Assembly: GCA_947683425.1 (NCBI GenBank)
Contig: CANTUQ010000008.1
Coordinates: forward strand, 3,704,501-3,768,500
DNA from: Excoecaria cochinchinensis
Lineage: Eukaryota > Streptophyta > Magnoliopsida > Malpighiales > Euphorbiaceae
Length of the DNA: 64,000 nucleotides
Reading direction: 5' to 3'
Every line of letters starts with the position of its first letter. Positions within the stretch are counted from its first letter, which is position 1. Shown here one piece after another: positions 1 through 11,084 of the stretch. The translations under genes were made by a program, and so were the position numbers. The notes beneath the pieces were generated by a model. The model was not told the DNA's origin and ran no database searches. It worked only from the letters and a program-made list of their open reading frames with translations.

Positions 1-777
1 TGTCTCAGTCTAACGGGGCCGACGATCGATTGGTACCACGGGTTGGATAAAAGGTCTAGAGAAGATTGGGATTTACTGATAGAAGAATTCCTTAAGCAAT
101 ATGACTGTAGTACCCGAATGGAGGTTACCTTGAAAGACCTTGAGCTATTGTACCAGAAGCCTGGTGAGTCCTTCCATGACTATCTCACTCGGTGGAGGAA
201 TCGGGTGATGGAGATGAAGAGAAAGCCTGATACGGTAGATCAGATCAGGCTGTTCATTAGAAATGCAAGCCCGTACTTAAGAGAAGGGCTCAAGATGAAA
301 GGGTTAAAAGATTGGGAGTCTTTAAAAGACATCGCCATAGAGGCAGAGAGTGAATGCATGGCCCAGAAGGCGAGTGGTGAAGGGTTTGTTAAGAAGGGCT
401 ATAACAGTCAGGGGGCAAATAAGTGGGCAGGCTCCAGCAGCGGCGATAGGACTGAAAAGGCGGCTGAGGTATCGACTATAGGGGTGAACCAAAGGCGCTT
501 CTCGAATTTGGGTCGGCCTTTATCGTGGGTGTTAAAGAAACTGGAAAAGGAGGGAAAGCTGCAGCCCCTGCCACCTAAGCCAGCCAAAACCCAAGGACGG
601 CCAGGTCATAAAGATGATGAGTATTGTCATTTTCACCAACATACGGGGCATATGACAGACCGATGCGCAAGATTAAGGCATGAAATTCAAGACTTGATCG
701 ACAGCAGGCAAATCACGAATCCCGAGAAAAGAGAGAAGAAGAAGGGAGTAGACTGCAATGCAATCCTTCCACCATAG
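1..777 (+). pseudogene. gypsy gag fragment (capsid and zinc knuckle), 5' end outside window
   Basis: The frame is open from base 1 to a TAG at 775-777, so the true start lies upstream; the first TTG at 43 is not a real start. The early part (LTGPTIDWYHGLDKRSRED) is typical of the retrotransposon gag capsid domain of plant gypsy elements. Near the C-terminus is a histidine-containing knuckle of the form C-x-x-H-Q-x-x-G-H-x-x-x-x-C followed by IQDLID, typical of Tat/Ogre gag. Gag packages the element RNA in cytoplasmic particles. The frame ends where protease would normally follow. A short segment just after the stop, in another frame (from 774), reads IDVIGPIH, like the start of the gypsy integrase core. 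If real, gag has been joined to integrase by a deletion. Confidence 0.8.
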
Positions 778-3239
778 ATGTGATCGGGCCAATCCACTTC
801 ATCGGCATGTTCCTCCGAAGCCACAAGCAGAAGATCACGCTTTTAATGCTTACTGCTTTTCAATTCCAGAACTCTTTTAGGACAATTTGGTTATTGTAAC
901 ATGTTGAACAATTTCTGTTTTGTTTATGCGATATTTCCTTGATTTCATTTCTCATGATCACGATGCATCCATTCATTTTGACATTAACCCAATTAATACG
1001 ACTCCATCTAGTCTCGAAACTTTGGGGAATCCAAATAAAATCTTGATGGCATCTGTTATGACTCCTGAAGTGAGATAAAAATTTGAGAGATAATAATAAA
1101 AAAAAGAGGAGCCTTTGCCCGGACCTAGTATGACACGCTAAAGATGGACAAGGACACTCTCAAGACTAACGCTACTTCCACATGCCAACATGACGACGAA
1201 CCGAATTTTGAAAGCCACTCCTTCGCATCCACAACACCTGAGCCACATATGGTGTCGCCGAATAAAATCAAGCTTCGAAAGTTACGCCAAAAGTCGGACA
1301 AATAAAACTCAAAACCACCATGAGAAAATAGGCAACCCATCAGGACCAAGCCATATGACCTTTTTTTTTCTCTCTACCCATTCGGAATGTTTACCCCAAA
1401 ACCGATTATGACTGACCCTTAACAATCCAAAACCCTCATAACCAAATTTTTTACCAAAATTTAATGCCCGACCGAATTGAACAACAATGGTCCCAGTGGT
1501 TAAGATGAAAAGTGCACGTATGTGTAAACTTCAGGACTTGAGCAAAGCTTGTCAAAAAAAATAAAATAAAATAAAATAAAATAAAATTAGAGCAAAAAAA
1601 AAAAAAATTTGGGTTGTAAAAAAAAAAAAATTGGTTGTAAAAAAAAAAATTGAAAAATTGGGGTGTAAAGAAAAGAGAGAATTGATCAGGGGACAAGGGA
1701 ATGCTATTTGGGGGGCAAGCTTTGTTCAAATCCCGTTGATCTACACATGCCTGCATATCGCCATTCTTTTTAGCTACTGAAGAGGACTAAAAGGGCTAAC
1801 CCCCGAGCCATCCATCCAATCCCAGCCAACGAAAACCATTTCGAAAGCTTGAACTACCAAGGCCAATAAAAGTACCCCAAATCATCCAAGCCCAACCTGT
1901 CACCCTGTCTCAGCCATTGAAAGGCCATCCCAGGGTTCGAACCGCCAAAGCCAATAAATGCCAAGAGCAAGATTTCACATTCAAGCCCCAAATAAGGAAC
2001 CCATCACCCCAACCAGTCTGCACAAGGGCTAAGACCAAAACTTTGATACTAAGAAGGATCACTCTCAGAAGCAGCAGTCTCTCCGGCTAACAAAGATGAA
2101 AGCAAATTCAACCAATATTGACGAACTGAAGGAGGGTCCATGGCAAAGGCTAAATAAAGAATAAAAAAAAAAGAGAGAAAATATTCAATCAAGAAAACCC
2201 GCGAGGGCTGATTGATAACAGGAGTTTGATGCTCTCAAGATCTATCCCGAGATTAGATGATTTCCATATTTTTTGAGTTGATGCCAAATAGTGATCATAC
2301 GTTATGAAATCAGATTGAAATATATGCATTTATGCAAAGATGTATTGATGTAACTAGAGCAATTCATCTTGCACCCTCAAAGTCATCTCGGTCACACATA
2401 AAACCAACACACTGCTACTATCTACCCTCTACCATTCTCGCTACTCAGGCACTTCAGCCAACTCATCTTGCTACCCACTGTGAAGCCAATTCTACAGCAC
2501 CTTCCCAATAAAGGACCAAGCTCATACAACCAGAATCTGAGACATAAGCACGTGTCAATCATACCCGAAAGATCTTTCGTAACAACTCCCTCTTCCCAAA
2601 AAAAAAAAAAAAAAAAAAAGGCCGTTAGAGATGAAAACCGTGACTGGCGCTCTAAGCAAAAGTTAGGCCAAAGGGCAGGGTGAAAACCTGGGAACAGGCG
2701 GTCTGTCCTATAAAAAAATAAAATGAATAAAAGCCGCTGGATTGGGTTGGGTCCATTCCAGGCAAAAAATAAGGTACAGGGTTATGTGAAAATCCGACAA
2801 GGACGCATCTCCCGCTAAGAAAAGCTAGTGTGAAAATCCACGAGGGACGCACTACCTTTAATCAATGACTTTCAATGCCTGGAGCGATAAGACCGTGGTT
2901 TTTCAGATGACATCCTCTCGAGCAGATGGTATAATGCAAGACATGGGTCAGAATTCCTGAGCCGCGAAGACGCTTTTCTAGATCCTTGGGGATATCAGAT
3001 AATGCCGAAACGGACCCTTCACCACCCAGGACGTGGTCTACCCATTTTGCATACATCTTATATCTGCATATGGCATCTTATACATGCATGCACAATCTCT
3101 TGTATATATTCTTGCGCGCCAAGTTTTGCAGGAAAAAATAAAGTCCAAATGAAGACCGCACGCACGAAAGCGGGGCCCGGACCATCTTAGCGGTAGCACT
3201 CACTCGTGCCGGACAAACAAGTCAAGATGACATCAGTGT
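778..3239. other. Non-coding interior of the gypsy element
   Basis: No long frame runs here on either strand. It holds an (AAAAT)n stretch near 1556-1586, A runs near 1590-1650, an A run near 2598-2620, and one recognisable antisense reverse transcriptase scrap (separate entry). The rest is unrecognised low-complexity or spacer sequence between gag and the tandem array. Confidence 0.6.
1679..1756 (-). pseudogene. Antisense scrap of gypsy reverse transcriptase
   Basis: On the minus strand about 26 codons read CVDQRDLNKACP followed by S-I-P-L and D-Q. This closely resembles the conserved start of the plant gypsy reverse transcriptase palm (V-D-x-R-D-L-N-K-A-C-P-K-D-S-F-P-L-P). The similarity stops at once on both sides, where the sequence becomes A/T-rich. 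The orientation is opposite to gag, so it is either an inverted piece of the missing pol or part of a different insertion. A chance match of this length is unlikely. Confidence 0.6.
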
Positions 3240-3245
3240 AGATCA

Positions 3246-3975
3246 AAATCTCAAAGTCCTCTGAGGAGGCAAAATTCCAAAGTCCTCTGAGGAGGCAAAA
3301 TTTTCAAGTCCTTTGAGTAGGCAAAATCTCAAAGTCCTCTAAGGAGGCAAAATCTTCAAGTCCTCTAAGGAGGCAAAATCTTAAAGTCCTCTGAGGAGGC
3401 AAAATCTTCAAGTCCTCTGAGGAGGCAAAATCTTAAAGTCCTCTGAGGAGGCAAAATCTCAAAGTCCTCTGAGGAGGCAAAATCTTCAAGTCCTCTGAGG
3501 AGGCAAAATTCCAAAGTCCTCTGAGGAGGCAAAATTTCAAAGTCCTCTGAGGAGGCAAAATCCTCAAGTCCTCTGAGGAGGCAAAATCTCAAAGTCCTCT
3601 GAGGAGGCAAAATTCCAAAGTCCTCTGAGGAGGCAAAATTCCAAAGTCCTCTGAGGAGGCAAAATTTTCAAGTCTTCTGAGGAGGCAAAATCTCAAAGTC
3701 CTCTAAGGAGGCAAAATCTTCAAGTCCTCTAAGGAGGCAAAATCTTAAAGTCCTCTGAGGAGGCAAAATCTCAAAGTCCTCTGAGGAGGCAAAATTCCAA
3801 AGTCCTCTAAGGAGGTAAAATCTTCAAGTCCTCTGAGGAGGCAAAATTCCAAAGTCCTCTGAGGAGGCAAAGTCTTCAAGTCCTCTGAGGAGGCAAAATC
3901 CCAAAGTTCTCTGAGGAGGCAAAATCACTCGGTCCTCTGAGGAGGCCAATTCCCCAAGTTCTTTGAGGAGACAAA
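3246..3975. repeat. 26-bp tandem array (about 28 units)
   Basis: The unit is close to AAGTCCTCTGAGGAGGCAAA plus six variable bases. It repeats every 26 bp about 28 times, with a few substitutions (CTGAGG/CTAAGG, ATCTT/ATTCC). Units decay at the right end. Because 26 is not a multiple of 3 and the unit has no stop in several minus-strand frames, it produces long open frames with a 26-residue period (for example 3365-3610 and 3824-4063 minus); these are not genes. Its position between the coding region and the 3' LTR matches the hypervariable 3' untranslated region of Tat elements. Confidence 0.92.
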
Positions 3976-4177
3976 TCTCACGCACCCTCGCATTTGGTAA
4001 GTCTGGAGCAGACTCAACGCACCGCCCAAAAGGATAAAAATTGTCCTTCAGTATACACGGCAACCGAAGGGGACGACTTCTTCAGCCAGTTCGGGAAGAC
4101 AGCCACCTCAGGTACGCGTCTCTTTCCTTTCTTTTCTGAATTTTGGCTCACTTAGGCACCCGTGTTCTAGGTTCCCT

Positions 4178-4192
4178 AAAATTGGGGGCAAC
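4178..4192 (+). other. Polypurine tract and 3' LTR junction
   Basis: AAAATTGGGGGCAAC lies directly before the TGTAGACACC that starts the LTR. A purine-rich tract at this place primes plus-strand DNA synthesis in LTR retrotransposons. Confidence 0.7.
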
Positions 4193-4432
4193 TGTAGACA
4201 CCGGGTCCCGAGACGGTCCAAGATCAGAATTACCCGATGATGAAATAGAAGACCGATTTTCGGTAAGAAATGTGAGAATTGATCGTTCCCTTGTCAAAGA
4301 TGTGTTTTTCAAAAAATAATTAAAAATATATTTTTTGAGGAAATTAAAATTAAAATGGAGTAAAAAAAATATATTAATTTCGTGTCAAAATTTAAAATAA
4401 AATAAAATAAAAAAAATTAAAAAAAAATCGCG

Positions 4433-4690
4433 AAGGCCGCCTGCGCGGCGGGCCGCCCCTGCGCGTGAGGCGGGGGGCGCCGCGCGCCCCCCCTGTGCGC
4501 AGAGGCGGGGGGAGCCGCGCGCGAGGCGGGGGGCGCCGCGCGCCCCCCTGCACGCGAGGCAAGTTGCCTCGCGCGCAGCCCTGCGCGCGAGGCAGCTGCC
4601 TGCTGCGTGCGGTGCAGGGGCACCACGCGCGCAGCAGGCTGCCGCGCGCGCCCTCGCCTTTCTCTGCGCGACCTGTCGCCTGTTCCCTTT
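4433..4690. other. GC- and CpG-rich block inside the LTR
   Basis: About 250 bp with strings such as GCGCGCGAGGC and GGGGGGCGCCGCGCGCCCCC, repeated imperfectly, sit within otherwise AT-rich DNA. It gives long open frames on both strands, but these are compositional and rich in Ala, Arg and Pro. It may hold promoter or regulatory elements of the LTR; that is inference. Confidence 0.6.
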
Positions 4691-5414
4691 TTTCCGCTTC
4701 TTTTTCAGTCTGATTTTCTTCAGTCTTTCACCATTTCATGCCTTTTTGGGTGGAACAAAAATAAAAGTTTTTTTTGTCTTTTGCCATTTTTGGCCAAGAC
4801 AAGATTAAATAGAATTTTGCCCTCATTTTTGGGGGAGGACGGCAATTTTTTTAGGGGTTTTTCTTTCAACTTCTTCTCTCCAGCAAAGGGGTTCTTCAAC
4901 CTTTTTCTTCAAAAAAATATTCTTAACTTCTTTTTTCTTTCTCAAGTTTTAATCTTTAATTGCTCTTCAAAATACATAATCAGCTTTCTTGAGTGATTTG
5001 GGCTTGGAAAATTAATTTGCTTTGCTCAAATCATCCACCAAAAATATTTTTATCAAAGTATTTTCTTGATTTTATTTCAAAATATTAATTTCTACATTTT
5101 CTTCAAATACTTATCACCACAAATCCGACAAGGAAAATCGATCGGGACACCGTTTCCCCAATCTAAAAATTCTGAGGGTAAACATTCTTGAACCCATCCT
5201 CATTTATTTTTTTTATAGTATTTATTATTGTTAATATTATTTTTTGCTATTATTATCATGTATATTGTGTACTTTTAGCATCTTAATGAGTTAATATCAC
5301 CATTAATACATTATTTGCTTGCGTCAATTTGATGTTTTGCTATCATTATTATTTTTATTGTGTTTATGTTCATTAATAAGTTCATGTCATTTTTAATGCA
5401 TTTAGTGTCTTTTA

Positions 5415-5800
5415 TTATTATTATTACCATTATTATTATTATTATTATTATTGTTATTATTATTTCTAATTGATTATTCTGTTTTCATATTATTTGTCAC
5501 TTATTACTACTATTATTTGCATTATTACCACCCTATTATTATTATTATTATTGTTATCATATGGTTTTATTATGACTATTATATTTATTAATCATCTTAT
5601 TTATTGTTACATTGTTATTATTATTATGATTATGATTATGATTATATTTATTATTATTACTATCGTACTTCTTTATATTATATTCACTATTATTTATTAT
5701 CATTGTCCATCATTATTATTCTTATTATTATTATCATTACTATTATTATTTCATTGTTGTTACCATCGTCATAATTTTTATTATTGTTATTATCTCGCCT
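5415..5800. repeat. TTA/ATT simple-sequence stretch in the LTR
   Basis: A long run of interrupted TTA, ATT and TAT triplets. The apparent 112-residue forward frame at 5470-5808, rich in Ile and Leu, is an artefact of this composition. Confidence 0.85.
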
Positions 5801-6204
5801 TCATTTGATTAATTTTTAGAATATTTGCTAATATATTTTTAATGCTAATTTTTGTATGAGTTTTAATTTGAGTCGGGCTATGTGAGCGCCCCGTGACTCC
5901 CCGGATGGGTCGCAACGCGTAGGCGGGTACTCCGATTCGGTGAGATCTTTCTTAACCCTTTCTTTATGTCGTGTTACTTGTATATATGTATTTTTTATTC
6001 GTGCACGCGTGCGATAAAAGAATCACAAAAATATTTCTATAATTAAATTGGAATTTTCACCAATAAAATCGGGACCAATGTCCCTTATTTTAGCCCGACA
6101 ATAAAAATGTCACAATTAAAACGAAGAGTCAACTTTCCTACAAAAATGGGATCACTCATCCCGGTTTTTTAATTCAAGCAATCAAAAATGACTTTTCGAA
6201 CCCT

Positions 6205-6305
6205 CTTCAAATTAATACGAAGGAACCAATGTTCCTAAATTTCAAATTAATACGAAGGAACCAATGTTCCTAAATTTCGAATAAGTGCGAAGGAACCAAT
6301 GCTCC
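6205..6305 (+). repeat. 36-bp tandem repeat, three copies
   Basis: The core ACGAAGGAACCAATGTTCCT recurs about every 36 bp at roughly 6215, 6251 and 6287; the third copy is more diverged (GCGAAGGAACCAATGCTCCT). It lies within the gypsy LTR. Confidence 0.85.
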
Positions 6306-6965
6306 TTAAATAATGCCCCGATTTATGTATGTTCTTTTATTTTAATCTTGAGTGAGTGTTTTAAATTCAAGTTCATTTTTATTTGGGCCCTTATAATTAA
6401 TTTTGGGGCAACTTTATTAATCTTTTGGGGATTGTATTCCGTCCCACCTACATCTTTAACCTCCTCTTATTGGGGTTGTATTCTGCCCCTATTTCTTTTG
6501 TAATTGTGTGTTCGCGTGTTTACCGCTTTCATTTATCGCTTTCTCTATCTATTGCTTTATCGCTTTTATTTACTGTCTTTACATGCTTGAAAATGCGCTT
6601 TTACTTTTAATGCATCGCTCGTGTGAGATGAGAGATATAATTTTAAGAATTTAAAAACCCATTTATAATTAATCAAAGCATAAATAAGAGGGAAGTTCCG
6701 GACACCATATCTCTGGTTTAGACCGTTAGAGGTGAGAAACCCTTTCCCAATTTCTTGCAAATTGGGTGGCGACTCCAAATACCTCAAAGGTGCCTTTAGG
6801 TGTCAATAGGCTAGGTTATTCTCCCCAATGTTCTATTGGGAGGGATACACCGATGATGTCTCATGGCGCCCATGATCAAAAGACGCGAACCTTCATACCT
6901 CGAATCCTAAAGCGGATTCAAAGCGAGGGCCCTTGCGGGGTTTGCCGGGTTCGGCGCGCGTCACA

Positions 6966-6976
6966 TTTGGTTATAT
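6966..6976. repeat. LINE target-site duplication, left copy
   Basis: TTTGGTTATAT is identical to 12497-12507. It begins immediately after the inferred gypsy LTR end, and its last T is shared with the poly-T tract of the LINE tail. Confidence 0.8.
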
Positions 6977-7010
6977 TTTTTTTTTGAATCCAAACAACAC
7001 CCAAATATCA

Positions 7011-10000
7011 TTACTGAGAAACAAACTCAGCCACTAGAGCTGAGTAGATACACGGAGGGGGATTCATGTCCCAATACATAAGGTTTGACATAGAATCGGA
7101 AGCTCGAGCAAGCATATTAGCCACCCGATTCGCACACCTCTTAACACAACCCCATTTAAGGTTGACAAAATCACAAGATAAATTAATGCAATCAGAAAGA
7201 ATAGTTCCCAAGTCAGAATCATAACATCTTTTCTCTTGCAATGCTCTAATCATAATCTCGGAATCAGATTCAATGTAAGCAAAAGTGAAGCAACTGTTTT
7301 TCAACCAACTCAATGCTTCCCTGATCCCCAAGGCTTCAGCCACTGTAGGGTCCAGAACACCCGAAAAGGACTTAGAACCAGCAGCAAGGAATTGACCCAA
7401 ACAATCCCGAACCACAAAACTAGCACAAGACTTGTTTGACACCGAAAAAATAGCAGCATCTGTATTAATTTTAACCCAACCATCCTCAGGAGGACTCCAC
7501 CGCTCTATGTTCGTCGAAGATAAAGCAACAGTCTGGTTATTTTGGCCTTGAATTCGAACAGATTGCCAAGAAAAAAGTAAATTAGATGCCATAGAAATAG
7601 CTGCAACAGGAGTATGCTTTATACCTTGCCACATAAGTGCATTACGGCAATACCAGATAGCCCAACAAATGGAGACAATAGAACAGCAATGATCCAACGA
7701 AAAAGTCTGAAGTTTATGAGCAAACCATGATTGGAAATCAACAAGATGCTGATTAGAAAAAATAAAACCTGCTCTATGCCAAACTTCTTTTGTAAAACAG
7801 CACTCAAGCATGATATGCATCACAGATTTTGTATTAGAGCCACAAAAAAGACAAAGATGATCAACCTCTATACCTCTATGAAGCAAAACCTCACGGACAG
7901 GAAGACAGCCCATAATGACTCGCCACATAAAGATCTTCATCTTTTGGGGAATTAACAAATTCCAAAAGCGTTGCCAACAAACAGGATTCATTAAATCAGG
8001 AAAATTGAGAGGTTTAGCATGAATATTCCTATAAGCACTTTTGACAGTATACCTTCCATGCCTTTCCAAAACCCATTGCCAACCATATGGAACATTCCTC
8101 CAACTTAGGGGTAGACTAGCAATTAAATGACGATCCCTTTCCTCATAATTTGACAACAAATTAAACTTCAAGCATTTATTCACATCATCAATAAGTGAGG
8201 CAACAGGTAAATCAGCAGGTAATTGTAACAAAGAAGAAGAAATGTAGGGGTTCACCTGGTCTGGAAGCCATGGGTCCTTCAGAATCGAAGTATCAAGACC
8301 ATTCCCAATTCTCCGACGTAAGCCTTTTTTCAGAACTGGAATAGCTGAGAAGATACTACGCCAAATATAGCTTGGATTATTACCCAGTTGTGCCTGAAGG
8401 AGAGAAGTTTTAGGATAATACCGAGCCTTAAGAACTCTAGCCATTAGAGAGTTAGAGTCAGAGATGAGCCTCCAGCAGTGTTTTCCCAGCAATGCCAAAT
8501 TGAAATCATGAACTGAACGGAACCCCAAACCCCCAAATTTCTTTGGCCAGCATAATTTCTTCCAGGAAAACCATGAAATGCCTCTAGATCCAACTGATTT
8601 CGCACCCCATCAGAAAGAATTAAATAACCGTTCAATTTTTGTACACAGATCAAGAGGAAGAAGAAACACCGACATAGCATAGTTGGGAACCGATTGAGCC
8701 ACAGTTTTAAGAAGTACTTCTTTACCCGCCCTGGATAGGAAAGTACGATTCCACCCCTGCATTCTCTTCCATATGCGTTGTTCAATAAAAGCAAAAATTT
8801 CTCTTTTGTTTCGACCAATAAAAGAGGGAAGACCCAGATAAGAAGAGCAGCTTGTGTCCTCATTAAGAGATAAAATAGAGCAGACCTGTTGCTTGGCCAA
8901 AGGAGTGGAGTTCTTGCTGAAGCTTATAGCTGACTTGGTGAAATTAACCACCTGCCCCGATTCCTTAGCATAGATTTCCAGGATGGACTTGACAATAGTA
9001 GCTTCACTAATAATAGCTTTTAAAAAGATGTAACAATCATCTGCAAAGAGCAGATGACTGACCCTCGGAGCTCCCAAATAAACTTTACAGCCATGAAGGA
9101 GATTCTCTGCCTCCCTTCTTTGAATAAGAGCCGAGAGACCCTCTGCTGCAAGAATAAAGAGATACGGAGATAGGGGATCACCTTGACGCAAACCCCTCTC
9201 TGGAACAATGGGACCCAACAGCTTCCCTTCACTACTAACAAAATAACGCACAGATCGTATGCACATACTCATCAAAGAAATCCAGGTACTATTAAACCCC
9301 ATAGCCTGTAGCACCCTTTCCATATAACCCCATTCGAGCCTATCATAGGCCTTACTCATATCCAATTTGAAAGCCGCAAAACCATCTCTTCCTTGAGTCT
9401 TCCTCTTCAGAAAATGCATAACTTCAAATGCCACCACTACGTTATCTGAGATTAACCGGTTAGGAACAAAAGCACTCTGAAATTCTGAGACAAGAGATGG
9501 TAAGACAAGTTTCAGCCTGTTAGCCAGCATTTTTGCCACAATCTTATAACGCACATTACAAAGAGCGATAGGCCGTAAGTCTGCCATAACTTCAACTTCC
9601 TGCTTCTTAGGGACTAGCACTATGGCAGTGTCATTCAATCCTTCTGGTAGTTGACAATTACGAATAATATGCAGACAATCCCTGTTGATATCATCCCCTA
9701 CAATATGCCAACAATGTTGGTAGAAGGCAGGGTTCATTCCATCCAAGCCCAGAGCCTTATCTGGGTGCATGCTAAATAGTGCCTCCTTTACATCTTCCTT
9801 AGTGAATTCTTGAAGCAAAAAAGCATTCTGCTCAGTAGTAACCTTCTTAGTCAAACAGTTAGGAATAACACTGGAAGTAGTAGCTGTAGCTTTGAAAATA
9901 GATTGAAAATAATCCACGATGACATGCTCTAACCCATTCTCCCAGTTTCGAAAATAGCCTGAAGGATCCTTGAGCTGAGAGATTCTATTATTTCTTCTCC

Positions 10001-11084
10001 TCTTCGATGCCACTGCATGAAAGTACTTGGAATTGGAATCACCCTCTTTCAACCAATTAAGTTTGGCCCGCTGTTTCCAAAAAGTTTCTTGCTGCTGAAG
10101 AGTGGTGTGGTACCGTTGCTGGGTATCTAAAAAATCTGGATTATTAAAAGGATCACCATGAGAGCTAAATGAATCCAATCTCCTCTTCAAATTAGCCAGC
10201 TTTTTAGGAAAATTACGCATGATCGATTTTCCCCAATCAGCCAAAGCAATAGAACACTGGTATAACTTTATATCCAAAGAAACAGAAGAGAATTTATTCC
10301 ATATTTCAGAAATTAACGGCAAGAAAGATGCATCAGTAACCCACGCATTCTCAAACTTAAATCTTCTATTGGGACATGAAACCGATCGAGGACTTGGGTT
10401 TAGCAAGATAGGAAAGTGGTCTGAGCAACTAGCATGGATGTTACTTACTTGAAACAGAGGAAAAGAAGATATCCAGCTGCTACAAGCAAAAGCCCTATCC
10501 AGCCTTTCTTCGACCAATGAATCCCCAGAACCCCTTGCCCAGGTGAATGGATAACCGGTCATCCCCAGGTCCACTAGATCACATTCTTCCACCGCAGCTC
10601 TGAAGCCTTGAATCAACCTACTTGGTTGCTGCCGACCCCCTCTCTTTTCCTCCACGCTCAACATATCATTAAAATCCCCAACGATACACCAAGGGAGTTG
10701 AGAAGTAGTAGATAACCTGCGAATCAGGGACCAAGACTCATGGCATCTATTATGATCAGGGACACCATAATAGCACGTTAAAAGCCAAAGAGAAGAATTT
10801 TGGAGGCAAATCTCAATATCTATATGGTACCGTGAAAAACTAATAAGTTTTGCTGAATTCTTTTGCTTCCAGAAGAAGGCCAAGCCCCCACTATGGCCCA
10901 AACAATCTACCCCAAACACTCCATCAAAGCCCAACATCCTCTTTATGAAATCCAATTTGTTTCTACTGCATAAAGTTTCAATTAAGAAAACAAATTGAGG
11001 CCTTTTATCAAAAACAAGGTCTTTCAAGACCCGAACTGTGCGTGGGTTGCCCAGCCCACGACAGTTCCAACTTAGACAACTCAT
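7011..11084 (-). pseudogene. LINE ORF2: endonuclease, reverse transcriptase, zf-RVT and RNase H
   Basis: ATG at 11084-11082; one frame runs to TAA at 7013-7011, broken only by TGA at 8612-8610 where the family has Trp. About 1,357 codons in all. Apurinic-type endonuclease, residues 1-230: SWNCRG with N7, E36, GDFND at 136-140, SDH at 221-223. Reverse transcriptase about 430-740: D575 in LDMSKAYD, GLRQGDPLSP at 631-640, FADD at 680-683. After the stop come the zinc-binding zf-RVT domain (CLFCG ... MHIMLEC) and RNase H (KINTDAA, ESDSE). The protein nicks target DNA and copies the element RNA onto it. The start overlaps the ORF1 stop as ATGA. The single stop removes zf-RVT and RNase H but leaves the endonuclease and polymerase whole. 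Confidence 0.93.

Larger units (their letters stand above)
1..6965 (+). mobile_element. Tat/Ogre-like Ty3/gypsy element, 3' part (gag only, no pol)
   Basis: The window opens inside a gag frame, followed by about 3.4 kb with no long coding frame, a tandem array, a purine-rich tract and a 3' LTR with TG...CA ends. The gag zinc-knuckle region (CHFHQHTGHMTDRC) and the LTR start TGTAGACACC after TTGGGGGCAAC fit the Tat branch of gypsy elements, which have extra DNA between pol and the 3' LTR. Protease, reverse transcriptase and integrase are missing from the forward strand apart from a weak integrase-like hint just after gag. This is a deleted or gag-only non-autonomous copy. The 5' LTR lies outside the window. 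Lineage is an inference from motifs. Confidence 0.75.
4193..6965 (+). repeat. 3' LTR of the gypsy element (about 2.77 kb)
   Basis: The LTR starts TGTAGACACC just after the polypurine tract and is inferred to end at ...CGCGTCACA (TG...CA ends). It contains a very GC-rich block (4433-4690), a pyrimidine-rich stretch, a long TTA/ATT simple repeat (5415-5800) and three copies of a 36-bp unit (6205-6305). The right end is placed where the LINE target duplication begins, and it cannot be confirmed without the 5' LTR. Confidence 0.65.

Noticed and set aside
1928..1945. GGTTCGAACC, similar to a tRNA B box
   Set aside because: No matching A box, acceptor stem or anticodon arm around it.
3246..3975. 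CRISPR-like array
   Set aside because: The short variable bases between repeats are only about 6 bp and not unique spacers, there are no cas genes, and the DNA is a plant retrotransposon.
3365..4063. Minus-strand open frames with 26-residue repeats (PPQRTLRFCLLRGLEDF...)
   Set aside because: They are translations of the 26-bp tandem array, whose unit lacks stops; not protein genes.
4417..4996. Long frames on both strands in the GC-rich block
   Set aside because: Ala/Arg/Pro composition follows from GC content; no domain and located inside an LTR.
5470..5808. 112-codon Ile/Leu-rich frame resembling a membrane protein
   Set aside because: It is a TTA/ATT simple repeat.
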